From Negativicutes bacterium (GTDB taxonomy: Bacteria > Bacillota > JAAYKD01): 44,539 nt of DNA. The notes beneath the pieces were generated by a model, which was not told the origin of the DNA, searched no databases, and worked only from the letters and a program-made list of their open reading frames with translations. Shown in pieces: positions 1-8,082 of the stretch. Location: NCBI GenBank assembly GCA_021372785.1, contig JAJFTT010000034.1, positions 1 through 44,539 on the forward strand, given 5' to 3'. Within the stretch, counting starts at the first letter, position 1; each line of letters starts with the position of its first letter. A program made the position numbers and the translations under genes.

Positions 1-118
1 GCAGGCGGTTTCCCGCAGGCGGTTTCCCGCAGGCGGTTTCCCGCAGGCGGTTTCCCGCAGGCGGTTTCCCGCAGGCGGTTTCCCGCAGGCGGTTTCCCGC
101 AGGCGGTTTCCCGCAGGC
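1..118. repeat. 14-bp tandem repeat, 8 full copies plus 6 nt
   Basis: The unit GCAGGCGGTTTCCC is repeated eight times without a mismatch from position 1, followed by six more bases of a ninth copy. The array begins at the first base of the window, so its true length is unknown. It lies 30 bp beyond the stop codon of the leftward MutL-family gene. A 14-bp unit is not a multiple of three, so it is unlikely to be coding. There are no spacers, which excludes CRISPR. Confidence 0.97.
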
Positions 119-147
119 TGATCTTCTTTTTTTGTCCGGAAAAATCT

Positions 148-1902
148 TCAGCGTTGATCCCGGCGGCAGAGCACATCAAGCCAGGCTTGTTCATACATCT
201 GCTGCGGCCAGCTTTGCCGCGCTAAGGGACGGCCGCGCAGATCCAGCATCAGACCGCTTAAACCGCCGCGAACGGTGACGCGCAGTTTGTCCGATGGCCA
301 TCTGGCGCCGTTATGGGCGGAGATTTGCAGTTGAGCCGTTTCTTCTTTGCCGAGAGGAACAGCCAGCAGTTCGCCCCAATGCCCTTCCACTTTGATTTCG
401 CGGCCGCTGTCCGTCCTGCCCTGCACGGTCAGGGCGGTTTGACCGAGCACTCCGCTGCCTGCCGGTGCCAAAGCGCAGCCGAGCGGGATCAGGCAGTCCC
501 GATCTAAAATATCCAGCGCGCCGTTTTCATCATTTTGTGAGAAAATTCCCAGGTGCGGCAGCATAAAGACCGAATCGACCATCAGTTCGGTCACACCTTC
601 CGGCTGAAAGGCATCCAGCAGCATCGCTGCCGCCTGACCGCGCTCCGGCGCATTGGAGAGGACACCGCCGGAGCCGATGATGGTATCGAAAATATCAATG
701 GAGAGTTCCTGGCTGGCATCCGTCAGACCGTTGGAGAAGAGACCCTTAGGTTTCTGAATCTTGGCAATAGCCCGGTGATCTTCAAAAGAGAGCCGCAGCG
801 CTTCGCGTCCGACGGCCTGTTCTACCTGCAAATCTTCCGGCGTGGCGGGAATGGTAGTGGGATAAATCAGTTTATTGCCGATCCGGTTCATCATCGTCGC
901 TGCCGTCAGATTTTGATTGGGCAGCCAGCGCATCAGATTTTCAACACCGGCGGTTGTAGCAACATTGCCGATGCTGTAACTCATACCGTAATTGGCGCTG
1001 ACCGTGCGGACATAAAATCCATTGACGACGGAAAAAACATCGGTGGTGGCGCCGCCGATATCGACGCAAAGGATATTCTTGCGCCGATGACCGGCGTAGC
1101 GCATCAGGATTTCACCAACCGCGGTGGGAGTCGGCATTAAGGGTGTCGTTGTGATTTCTTTGAGGCGGGCATAACCGGGAGCATGAGACATGACATGCTC
1201 GATGAATAGTTCATGAATCGCTTCTCGGGTAGGAGTCAGGTTTTCTTCCTGAAAAGAAGGCCGCAGATTATCAACTACTTTTAAGGTAAATTGCTCACCC
1301 AAAAGATCCTCCACCAAATCAACGGCTTTCGAGGTACCGGCGTAGATGATTGGCAAGGTGTATTGATAGCCGAATTTTGGTTTTGGCTGAGCCGAACGGA
1401 TAAAATCGCACATTTCAATTAAAAAAGAACCCGGTTCGGCGCCTTCCACACCGCCGGACAATAAAATCATGTCCGGTCGCAGCGTGCGCAGGCGTTCCAT
1501 GCGCTGAAAAAGCGTGCGCCCGTCATCCGCGGCAAAGACATCCAGAAGCACGGCGCCGCCGCCCAAAGCGGCTCGCTGAGCGCTTTCCGCCGAAATACGG
1601 CTGACATTTCCGCAGACGACCATTTGCAGACCGCCGCCGGCAGAGCTGGTGGAAAGATACTGATCGGTGGTTGGCGTCAGCCCCTGACCGGCATCCTGCA
1701 GCAGTTTTCGGCCGCTGCGGTCTTCCAGCATTTGGATCGCCCGCAGGACCCCGATCATCACATCGGCATAAGGCGCTTCCACGGTGGTAGCCGATTCTCC
1801 CCGGCTGAGCAGATGCCATTTGTTTTCTATTTTTTCAAACAGCAGCGCTTTGGTTGTGGTGCTGCCAACATCAGTGATAATTATGGTTTCATGCCCGGAC
1901 AT
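148..1902 (-). CDS. MutL/GlmL-family ASKHA ATPase-like protein
   Basis: A 584-residue protein of the MutL (GlmL, 'glutamate mutase L') family. These proteins accompany adenosylcobalamin-dependent carbon-skeleton or amino mutases and are thought to act as reactivating or accessory factors. Two phosphate-binding motifs of the actin/Hsp70/sugar kinase (ASKHA) fold are visible: DVGSTTTKALLF near residue 10 and CVDIGGATTDVFSVV near residue 275. The ATG at 1902 is chosen because AAAGGAG lies about 9 nt upstream; a longer frame reaches 1956 but has no such site. The start overlaps the upstream gene by 22 nt, so the two are probably translationally coupled. No mutase subunit is encoded nearby, which leaves the partner unknown. 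The family call is firm; the function is inferred. Confidence 0.85.
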   Translation of the reverse strand: MSGHETIIITDVGSTTTKALLFEKIENKWHLLSRGESATTVEAPYADVMIGVLRAIQMLEDRSGRKLLQDAGQGLTPTTDQYLSTSSAGGGLQMVVCGNVSRISAESAQRAALGGGAVLLDVFAADDGRTLFQRMERLRTLRPDMILLSGGVEGAEPGSFLIEMCDFIRSAQPKPKFGYQYTLPIIYAGTSKAVDLVEDLLGEQFTLKVVDNLRPSFQEENLTPTREAIHELFIEHVMSHAPGYARLKEITTTPLMPTPTAVGEILMRYAGHRRKNILCVDIGGATTDVFSVVNGFYVRTVSANYGMSYSIGNVATTAGVENLMRWLPNQNLTAATMMNRIGNKLIYPTTIPATPEDLQVEQAVGREALRLSFEDHRAIAKIQKPKGLFSNGLTDASQELSIDIFDTIIGSGGVLSNAPERGQAAAMLLDAFQPEGVTELMVDSVFMLPHLGIFSQNDENGALDILDRDCLIPLGCALAPAGSGVLGQTALTVQGRTDSGREIKVEGHWGELLAVPLGKEETAQLQISAHNGARWPSDKLRVTVRGGLSGLMLDLRGRPLARQSWPQQMYEQAWLDVLCRRDQR

Positions 1903-2720
1903 GCCACAGTCACTCCTTTCGCGCTCTGCCGGTCGGAATATTGATGCTGTTCCCAAAAAGCCTCATGATCCCCATACAAGACCAGACTGCCTTTGAACCG
2001 GCTGCTTTTTTTAGCAAAACCGAAGCGACCGAAGAAGCTGCTTTGTTGTTGCTCCAGCACCAGCAATTGATTTTCCTGCAGTTTTTGCCAAAGGGCTGCG
2101 GCGATTTCCTGAAAGAGAAAAACCAATTGCTGTGCCGTGAAGCTTTGCTCCGCTGCCTGTCGGACAGTTTGGCTGATTTTTTCCCGCAGCAATTCGGCGG
2201 CGGCGGCCCAGGCAAACCATTGCGCCGCCAGTTGCTCTGTGCTGATGCGGGGGATTGCCACAGCGACATCATTACTGGCGGTATAACCAAAATGATATAG
2301 AATGTCGTTGCCTTTGCTGTAGACCAGTAATTTTCCCGCTTCATCCATCGTCCGCAGCATCTGCATAAAGGCAGGCTGCCTCAGTTCTGCCAGCAGTTTC
2401 TGATTTTGCACGAGACCGGGCGCCTGAATATGAATCAAAGTCACCTTGCCGCCATAAGGTAAGCTCAGGCAAAGCCAGGGCGCTTTGTGGTTGGCTGCAT
2501 CTTTCAGATCGGTTGTCTGCAGAGCTTCCGGAATCGGACAGCCGGCTGCCGCGCAAGCCTGCAGCCAGAGCGGCCAGAGCTGCATTTGAATCCCGGCGAA
2601 TCCTACCAAACCGCTGAAGAGGGCGGCATCGTTAGGGAATTTCTCTTGTTTTATTTTCAGCAGCGCCGGTGTCCAGAGTTCAGCCAGGACAGCAGCCGGC
2701 GATTCTTTATCCAAGACCAT
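1881..2720 (-). CDS. Uncharacterised protein, middle gene of the MutL operon
   Basis: A 279-residue soluble protein that I do not recognise. It has no signal peptide or clear membrane segment. Its centre reads as a mixed alpha/beta domain, and its C-terminal third is rich in Gln, Ala and Leu and likely helical. The ATG at 2720 follows GGGGTGA at a plausible distance; a GTG at 2729 is also possible and adds three residues. It overlaps the upstream gene by 14 nt and the downstream MutL gene by 22 nt, so all three are probably co-translated from one mRNA and may act in one complex. Function unknown. Confidence 0.75.
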   Translation of the reverse strand: MVLDKESPAAVLAELWTPALLKIKQEKFPNDAALFSGLVGFAGIQMQLWPLWLQACAAAGCPIPEALQTTDLKDAANHKAPWLCLSLPYGGKVTLIHIQAPGLVQNQKLLAELRQPAFMQMLRTMDEAGKLLVYSKGNDILYHFGYTASNDVAVAIPRISTEQLAAQWFAWAAAAELLREKISQTVRQAAEQSFTAQQLVFLFQEIAAALWQKLQENQLLVLEQQQSSFFGRFGFAKKSSRFKGSLVLYGDHEAFWEQHQYSDRQSAKGVTVACPGMKP

Positions 2721-4023
2721 CCTGATCACCCCATAATTTCTGGCAGTTTTGCACCGGTACCGCCAGGCACTCGCCCTGATCCAATTGAATCAGAGCAAGC
2801 GAGGCATTGGTCCCGGCAGCGGTTGCCTGTAAGTCTGCGCTGATGGCAGCGACTCTGCCGATTGAACCGAAATGCGGTTCACGGATAAGAATTACTGCGT
2901 CATTCACTTGCAGATTCAAGGCGGTTGGGATCGTTTCTTTGGTATCGAGCGGGATCTCTTCGGCTAAGGGGATGAGAATTTCCGGCCGAATCACCCCGGC
3001 GCGCAGCTGAGTGCTGCCATCGATGGCTGCAAGCAAGCCGGCGTGCTCCGCTATTTGCCGATAGGTTTGCTGCGGCATGGCGCTGCCGAAGCCCTGCATC
3101 ATGATCACAGTAAAGGGCAGTTCCATGCGCTGGCCCATGACCATTAAGGGTTCTTCATGACTGAATTTCCCCAGGACCTCCTGGTCCAGACTGCCGACGA
3201 TCAAACCGCTGATTTCCAGTTGCTCCAAGCGGCGCAAGGCGGCCAACGTGACGCCGCCGCGGGCCAGCACAATAGACCCCCTGATTTGTTCGGGCAGGTC
3301 ATCGACATCCAAGTCGCGGTCTTCCGCTAAAAGCGGCAGCAACTGACCAACCTGTTCGCCGCCAAACCCCATCACACCCTGATAACGGTAGCCGTAGCTT
3401 TCTACGACCAAAGCGCCGTTCTCCGAGGTCTCTTTGATTACCCCGTCCAGATGGGCCAGCAATTCGGTTGGCTGATAAAGCGGAGCCAGAATCAGGTAGC
3501 CTTCCGTGGTAGAGATTTCCCGGATTTTACCGACGGCAGGCGCCACGATGGGCGGTTTCCGATTGCTGATCAAAACTCTGCCCCGATCGACGACAGAGCC
3601 TTGTTTGACCGTCAGTCCGGCGGCAAAGGCCAGCTTGGACATTCCCAATTCTTCCGCCCGATACCAGATTGGTTCTTTGGGCCCGGCCGGCAGAGGCTCC
3701 CGGATGAAAACATTACCCAAAAAACGGGAGATCAGGGCTATATAACCTGAAGTCGGACTGACCAGATAGGTATGCGTATAAAATTCGCGGTTTTCAGCCA
3801 AGATATCCCCCTGATTGATCCAGTCATTTAGATTTTTAGCCATTTTTTTCTGGATATGCAAAGAATCAATGCCCAGCGCAGCCGCGACATTGCAGCGCAC
3901 CATCTGACCGGGAATGTAGTCGAGTTTTCCGATCACATCATCATGCCGCACGCGCTGGCCGGGTTTTGCCAGCAATTGGCCTTGTGCCACCAAACGGCGG
4001 GTAACCTGTATTTTTTCTTTCAA
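2707..4023 (-). CDS. Uncharacterised protein with barrel-sandwich-like segments, first gene of the MutL operon
   Basis: A 438-residue protein starting at a TTG codon at 4023. A perfect AGGAGG (4032-4037) sits 8 nt upstream, which decides the start even though the frame stays open to 4116. The N-terminal 200 residues contain repeated short segments such as KPGQRVRHDDVIGKL, VSPTSGYIALI and APAVGKIREI. These resemble the beta-turn pattern of lipoyl/biotinyl or RnfC-type barrel-sandwich domains, but no biotin or lipoyl lysine motif (MKM, DKA) was seen. The middle (about 215-345) looks like an alpha/beta domain with the glycine-rich stretch GVMGFGGEQVGQL. No signal peptide. It is the promoter-proximal gene of the operon ending in mutL. 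The domain reading is an inference; function unknown. Confidence 0.75.
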   Translation of the reverse strand: MKEKIQVTRRLVAQGQLLAKPGQRVRHDDVIGKLDYIPGQMVRCNVAAALGIDSLHIQKKMAKNLNDWINQGDILAENREFYTHTYLVSPTSGYIALISRFLGNVFIREPLPAGPKEPIWYRAEELGMSKLAFAAGLTVKQGSVVDRGRVLISNRKPPIVAPAVGKIREISTTEGYLILAPLYQPTELLAHLDGVIKETSENGALVVESYGYRYQGVMGFGGEQVGQLLPLLAEDRDLDVDDLPEQIRGSIVLARGGVTLAALRRLEQLEISGLIVGSLDQEVLGKFSHEEPLMVMGQRMELPFTVIMMQGFGSAMPQQTYRQIAEHAGLLAAIDGSTQLRAGVIRPEILIPLAEEIPLDTKETIPTALNLQVNDAVILIREPHFGSIGRVAAISADLQATAAGTNASLALIQLDQGECLAVPVQNCQKLWGDQDGLG

Positions 4024-4106
4024 GCAAAAAACCTCCTGAGGTCTCGAGACTCTGACAAAAAATAGAGCTGCCCAGCAGCCGGAATCATTCCTTCTATAAC
4101 AGAAGA

Positions 4107-4135
4107 AATGTAACACAGATTATTCGCTTTGACAA
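4107..4135 (-). promoter_or_regulatory. Sigma-A promoter for the MutL operon
   Basis: On the minus strand TTGTCA (4130-4135) and TACATT (4107-4112) are separated by 17 bp. They sit about 85 bp upstream of the TTG start at 4023. Confidence 0.55.
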
Positions 4136-4155
4136 GAATTTTTAACGGTAATTTT

Positions 4156-4164
4156 TGATATAAT
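4156..4164 (+). promoter_or_regulatory. Extended -10 promoter element reading into decayed sequence
   Basis: TGATATAAT is a perfect extended -10 (TGn-TATAAT). A TTGACA lies at 4129-4134, but the 24-bp spacing is too long for it to be the partner. It points rightward into the broken reading frame starting near 4202. Confidence 0.4.
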
Positions 4165-4201
4165 AAGAAATATCCGCAATAGTTTTTCCGGGTTTGACCG
4201 G

Positions 4202-4591
4202 GTGGCTTTGCCAGTGAAAGGCTGGTCTGACAGGATGAGAACGGGTTTTTATTACCGGGACTGTCAATATCCGTTCAATCCGGAAATGATCGGGCTGCCG
4301 CAGCCATATCAGGATGTCTTCGCCGTCTCTCCGCAGGCTGTGACTGATAATTTTGCCCCGGCGCGGCGGCAAAAAAGCTATCTTTCTTTGCTGCAGGTTG
4401 CTTAGGCAATTTTGCACCGGTCCGATGCCGCCTTCTTAACCTGCACCTAGACAGCTTTGGAACAATTTGATGAGAAAGCAGCGCCTTTTCGGGCCCTGGT
4501 GACTTATTTCTACGTAGAATTCCGCCAGATCATCACCGTCACGGACGAAGCAGGGGCTTTTCCACAATGGCAGGCTCGGCTTTTTTAGCCA
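4202..4591 (+). pseudogene. Decayed gene remnant with in-frame amber stops
   Basis: A rightward frame begins at ATG 4202, or more likely at the internal ATG of MRTGFYYRDC at 4235. It continues in the same phase through TAG codons at about 4403, 4448 and 4589. Between the stops the translation looks protein-like, for example EKAAPFRALVTYFYVEF followed by DEAGAFPQWQARLF. Further on, other phases give plausible fragments (such as MIGFAGQTMPMF and FVFLADGYYVSC), which suggests frameshifts as well. An extended -10 precedes it. I do not recognise the family. The alternative is ordinary noncoding sequence. Confidence 0.4.
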
Positions 4592-4845
4592 ACGGCAGTA
4601 GCGGTCCAGGTGTGATTGCGGAGGAAACCGCCTACTGCAAATTGCATTTGGTGCCAAAACAATTGCGGAAGACAGCCGGCTGAAAATAAAAAACACCGGA
4701 ATGATTGGTTTTGCAGGCCAAACAATGCCGATGTTCCGCTGGTTGTCATTATCTGTTGTTTTTGGAATGTCCGCGACTTTTTCATCCCATCGTTCCGCTG
4801 AAAATACAAGATTTGTCCCGACTTTGTTTTTCTTGCAGACGGTTA

Positions 4846-5574
4846 CTACGTATCATGCATATAATCCAGCTGCCATTGAGCGGGATTCAGCCGAGGCAGG
4901 CGGAGTTTTCCCGGCAGTGTTTGCCGACGCAAAAAGACCGCATCAGACCCCCGGCGGTATCCTGGACTGTGTTGGGCCTGCCGGCTTAATTCCAGCTGAG
5001 CCAAGGCTATCACACTGTTGGATACGACGACTGTGATCAATGAATAAATCAATTTTTCCGCCGGCAGGTAAACCAGTGAAAGTAAAAGAATCGCTACATC
5101 CGTCACAGTATACCAAAGAGAGATTTTTATATGAAATTTTTCCCGCATAATCAGGGCGATGGAGGCGTCCCAGCCGGATGCGGCTCCGGCTTTCAGCAGG
5201 AGTCCCTCCCCGAGACCAACAAAAAGTCCGCCCAGAACAGCTGCTGTAATCGGCACTTGGGATAAATCCGGCAGCAGCGGAGGAAAGTATCCGTAAAGTC
5301 CATAAAAGGCGGCAAAGGCAACCGAAGCCACAATAGAGACGCCGGCGAATTTTTTGCCAAAAATAACAATGCCGAGCAGAATACCCAGCATGTCCAGCAC
5401 GAAGCAGGTCACAGAGATTGGTATTTCAGCTCACTGATAAGTCAGGAGCGCAAGCCCCACACTGCCACCTTCCGCAATGCCGCATCTGGCATGGATATTA
5501 TAAATTCCAAATGATGTAGTCGCCGCGCCCAGCAGGATTAAGCTGAGTCTGCTTAAGCGTTTTGATGAAAACAT
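4846..5574 (-). pseudogene. YitT-family (DUF161) membrane protein broken by an in-frame TGA
   Basis: Two pieces in the same phase are separated by a single TGA at 5431-5433. The first piece (5574 to 5431) starts at ATG 5574 with AAAGGG 9 nt upstream. It carries the YitT-type N-terminus with FGIYNIHARCGIAEGG. The second continues with hydrophobic helices (FVLDMLGILLGIVIF, GLFVGLGEGLLLKAGAASGWD) as expected for a multi-pass membrane protein. Reading the TGA as Trp (TGG to TGA) restores one 242-residue protein. The last 40 or so residues are basic and look unlike the family, so the 3' end may also be altered. Function of the family is unknown. A sequencing error remains possible. Confidence 0.75.
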
Positions 5575-5602
5575 GATGTCAAACCCTTTCATAAATGTTA
5601 TA

Positions 5603-5616
5603 TATCGTATACGATA
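5603..5616. promoter_or_regulatory. Perfect 14-bp palindrome, candidate operator
   Basis: TATCGTATACGATA is a perfect palindrome located 29-42 bp upstream of the start of the YitT-type pseudogene. The shape (TCGTATACGA core) resembles operators of GntR/FadR-type repressors. No regulator of that family is encoded in the window. Confidence 0.5.
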
Positions 5617-5700
5617 CTTCATATTGTAAAGGTAGAAATTAAATTTGTCAAATTGCCAAGTCGTGCGGAAGTCAGCGGAAGCGAGCGGAGTCAGGCGGGA

Positions 5701-5749
5701 AACAGGGATAAACAGGGATTACGGCAGATTGGCAGGAAATAACAGGGAT
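5701..5749. repeat. Short direct repeats AACAGGGAT (three copies)
   Basis: AACAGGGAT occurs at 5701-5709, 5711-5719 and 5741-5749 in the gap between yraN and the YitT-type pseudogene. Immediately upstream is another short repeated motif (GCGGAAG twice). No function is apparent. Confidence 0.6.
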
Positions 5750-5774
5750 AGCCACGATTCGCTGGACTATTTGC

Positions 5775-6140
5775 TTAAGTAAAGGCATTTTTATAATGCT
5801 GCAGATCCAGAACCATCCCGCTTTGCTTATTTAGCCAGATGGAAACGATGTCAAATTGATATTCCGGTTCTGTTTTAGATTCCAGCATGATATAGTAGAG
5901 GGCTAAATTCCGCAGCTTTTGCTGCTTTTTGGCATTCACTGCTAAATATGCCTCGCCGAAGGCGGTGCTCGTACGGGATTTCACTTCCACAAAAATCAAT
6001 GACCTGCCGAGAGAACAAACGAGATCCAGTTCTCCGATGGGAGTACGGTAATTCCTTTGCAGAATCTGGTACCCTGATTTTTGCAGATAAGCAGCGGCTG
6101 CCGCTTCTCCCAGCGCGCCGATGGTTTTGGAATCCAACAC
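5775..6140 (-). CDS. yraN: YraN family (UPF0102) endonuclease-fold protein
   Basis: A 121-residue protein of the YraN/UPF0102 family, a PD-(D/E)XK nuclease-like fold related to Holliday junction resolvases; the biochemical role is not settled. The hallmark sequence GALGEAAAAAYL is near the N-terminus, followed by GELDLV and FVEVKSR, the expected catalytic-core residues (E, D, ExK). The GTG start at 6140 is chosen over an upstream TTG at 6179 because GAGGTGA lies 8 nt before it and the resulting length matches the family (about 115-125 residues). In many Firmicutes yraN sits with rnhB and ribosomal genes; here it stands alone. Confidence 0.88.
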   Translation of the reverse strand: MLDSKTIGALGEAAAAAYLQKSGYQILQRNYRTPIGELDLVCSLGRSLIFVEVKSRTSTAFGEAYLAVNAKKQQKLRNLALYYIMLESKTEPEYQFDIVSIWLNKQSGMVLDLQHYKNAFT

Positions 6141-6354
6141 GGGGGAGCTCACCTCACAATCTCTGCGTTCTCTGCTCAAAAACCTGCGCTGCCCTCACGC
6201 GGCTGAGCAGCCCGGCTTCCCTGAGTAATCGGCATGCGGATAATCCGCCCCTGAAAATGGTACGTTTTTGTCTCGCCTGCAGCAGGCTCTTCTCTTTTCG
6301 ATTCAGACAGAGGGAAACCCTGCCATCATTTTCAGCGGGATGCTGATTTCTTAT
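6141..6354. other. Intergenic region without recognised gene
   Basis: Between yraN and the rightward promoter at 6355 I see no gene. A leftward frame of about 70 codons ends with TGA just inside the yraN ribosome binding site, but it has no usable start codon and no recognised similarity. Confidence 0.4.
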
Positions 6355-6383
6355 TTGACTATTGCCGCGTTCTCTTGTAAAAT
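6355..6383 (+). promoter_or_regulatory. Sigma-A promoter for the D-aminoacylase-type gene
   Basis: TTGACT (6355-6360) and TAAAAT (6378-6383) with a 17-bp spacer, about 90 bp upstream of the ATG at 6476. Confidence 0.7.
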
Positions 6384-6475
6384 GGTATCAATGACTCCAG
6401 GTTTCCCGTGTGGCTGCCTTCGGTTCGCTGCAGCAGGATCGCAGTCAGAGAAAAACTCTAAAAGGAGAGGACGAG

Positions 6476-7960
6476 ATGTCAGAACTTCTTATTCGCAATG
6501 TTCGTTTGCTGGATGGCAGCGGCGCACCCTGGCAGCGAGGCAGTCTGTTGGTGCAAAATGGTAAAATCGCCGCGATGGGAGCCTTAGATGTCACAGCAGA
6601 GCAGGAAATTGACGGTCAGGATGGTTATCTGACGCCTGGTTTTATTGATATTCATACGCATGGAGACCGGGGAATTTTGCAATTTCCCGCAGCGGAGAAT
6701 TATCTCCGCCAGGGAGTTACCACCCTGATCGGCGGGAATTGCGGCGGTTCCTGCTATCCTATCGGCATCCATCGCGCGGCAGTCGCGCAAATCGGTACGT
6801 CTTTGCATTATGGGCTTTTGGTTGGGCACGGCAGCATTCGTGAAGATGTGATGGGAATGGAAATGCGTTATCCCACAGCCGGCGAGCAGGCGAGAATGGA
6901 AGCCCTGACGGAAGCAGCCATGGCACAGGGAGCGCTGGGCATGTCCTTCGGTCTCTATTATACGCCGGGCAGTTATGCTCAAAAACAGGAAGTAGTGGGT
7001 TTAGCCAAAGCAGTTGCGAAGCATCATGGCTTTATCAGCATCCATATGCGGGATGAGAGCGATTATAACATCGGTTTGCTGGCTTCGGTGGAGGAAGCGA
7101 TTGATATTGCCCGTCAGGCGGAGGTGCCGCTGCAAATATCGCATCTGAAATGCCTGGGCAAATCGGTTTGGGGCAGGGCAGAACAGGTGCTGGCTCTCTT
7201 GGACGCGGCCAGAGCGGAAGGGTTGGAAATCAGTTTTGACCAATATCCATATCTTGCTTCCGGAACCTCTTTGGTCGGCGCTTTGGTGCCGGGTTGGGCC
7301 CAGGCCGGCGGAACAGAGGCCATGCGGCAGCGTCTGCAGGATCCCGCTCTGCGCGCACAGCTGCGGCGGGAAATGTTGGCCAATCTGGAGCGCCGGGGCG
7401 GACCGGACAGTTTGCTGATCGCCGCTTGTCCGGCGGTTCCTTCCTTTGGCGGTGCCAGTTTGAAGGAAGCCGCAGAGATTCTGCAGCTGGAACCGGTCGA
7501 TGCGGCTTTCGCCATGATAGAAAAGGGTCCGGTTCAGATTGTTTCCTTTAATATGCAGGAAGCGGATCTGCGCAAAATCATGCGGCATCCGCTGGGCATG
7601 ATCGGGTCTGACGGCAGTATTGTGAAATTTGGCAAAGACGTGCCGCATCCCCGTTATTACGGCACGTTTCCGCGCGTCTTGGGCTATTACGCCCTGCAGG
7701 AGGGGGTCATTACGCTGGCAGAGGCGGTGCGCCGAATGACATCCGCTCCGGCCGCCCGTTTGCATTTATGGGACAGAGGCTTGCTGCGTCCCGGCCTGCA
7801 AGCGGATCTGACGCTGTTTGACGGCAATACCGTCCGGGATAACGCCACCTACGACAACCCGCACCGCTACGGCAGCGGCATTGAACTGGTGGTGGTAGCC
7901 GGTCGGATCGCGCTGCGGGACGGCGTGCTGCTGGATGCCAAAGCGGGAACCATTCTCTAA
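6476..7960 (+). CDS. N-acyl-D-amino-acid deacylase-type amidohydrolase
   Basis: A 494-residue metal-dependent amidohydrolase of the D-aminoacylase/N-acyl-D-glutamate deacylase group, predicted to hydrolyse N-acyl-D-amino acids in the cytoplasm. Visible motifs are the metal-binding DIHTHGD near residue 60, GNCGGS near 91, FGLYYTPGSYA near 160, the IHMRDE metal site near 189, ISHLK near 221, FDQYPY near 253 and GSDGS near 379. It ends in the typical small beta domain (GLQADLTLFDGNTV). ATG 6476 has AAAGGAG upstream; an upstream frame to 6410 lacks one. It is monocistronic, with its own promoter and a strong terminator. The exact substrate cannot be read from sequence. Confidence 0.85.
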   Translation: MSELLIRNVRLLDGSGAPWQRGSLLVQNGKIAAMGALDVTAEQEIDGQDGYLTPGFIDIHTHGDRGILQFPAAENYLRQGVTTLIGGNCGGSCYPIGIHRAAVAQIGTSLHYGLLVGHGSIREDVMGMEMRYPTAGEQARMEALTEAAMAQGALGMSFGLYYTPGSYAQKQEVVGLAKAVAKHHGFISIHMRDESDYNIGLLASVEEAIDIARQAEVPLQISHLKCLGKSVWGRAEQVLALLDAARAEGLEISFDQYPYLASGTSLVGALVPGWAQAGGTEAMRQRLQDPALRAQLRREMLANLERRGGPDSLLIAACPAVPSFGGASLKEAAEILQLEPVDAAFAMIEKGPVQIVSFNMQEADLRKIMRHPLGMIGSDGSIVKFGKDVPHPRYYGTFPRVLGYYALQEGVITLAEAVRRMTSAPAARLHLWDRGLLRPGLQADLTLFDGNTVRDNATYDNPHRYGSGIELVVVAGRIALRDGVLLDAKAGTIL

Positions 7961-8032
7961 AGGCTGCTTTGAGAGGTCAACAACATTCCTGCAGCCAGCG
8001 CGTTATCTATGCTCTAAGATGAAATGCATAAC

Positions 8033-8070
8033 AAAAAGCCGAAGCAGTGATCTCACTGTTTCGGCTTTTT
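8033..8070. terminator. Bidirectional intrinsic terminator
   Basis: AAAAAGCCGAA at the left pairs with TTCGGCTTTTT at the right, with an inner AGTG/CACT stem. It serves the rightward amidohydrolase gene and the leftward rsgI. Confidence 0.9.
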
Positions 8071-8082
8071 AACGCGATTCGG

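Noticed and set aside
1-118. CRISPR array
   Set aside because: Units are directly adjacent with no spacers; the same holds for 44368-44539.
313-507. Plus-strand open frames inside the mutL operon (also 553-1140, 1941-2300)
   Set aside because: They are antisense shadows of well-supported minus-strand genes and have no ribosome binding sites.
4142-4417. Minus-strand 91-codon frame opposite the decayed gene
   Set aside because: Its translation is basic and unlike any family, while the opposite strand looks more protein-like.
6145-6345. Leftward frame of about 70 codons ending at the yraN ribosome binding site
   Set aside because: No ATG, GTG or TTG start with a ribosome binding site, and no recognised similarity.
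7001-7765. 254-codon minus-strand frame inside the amidohydrolase gene
   Set aside because: It is antisense to a gene with all catalytic motifs; the long frame results from codon bias.
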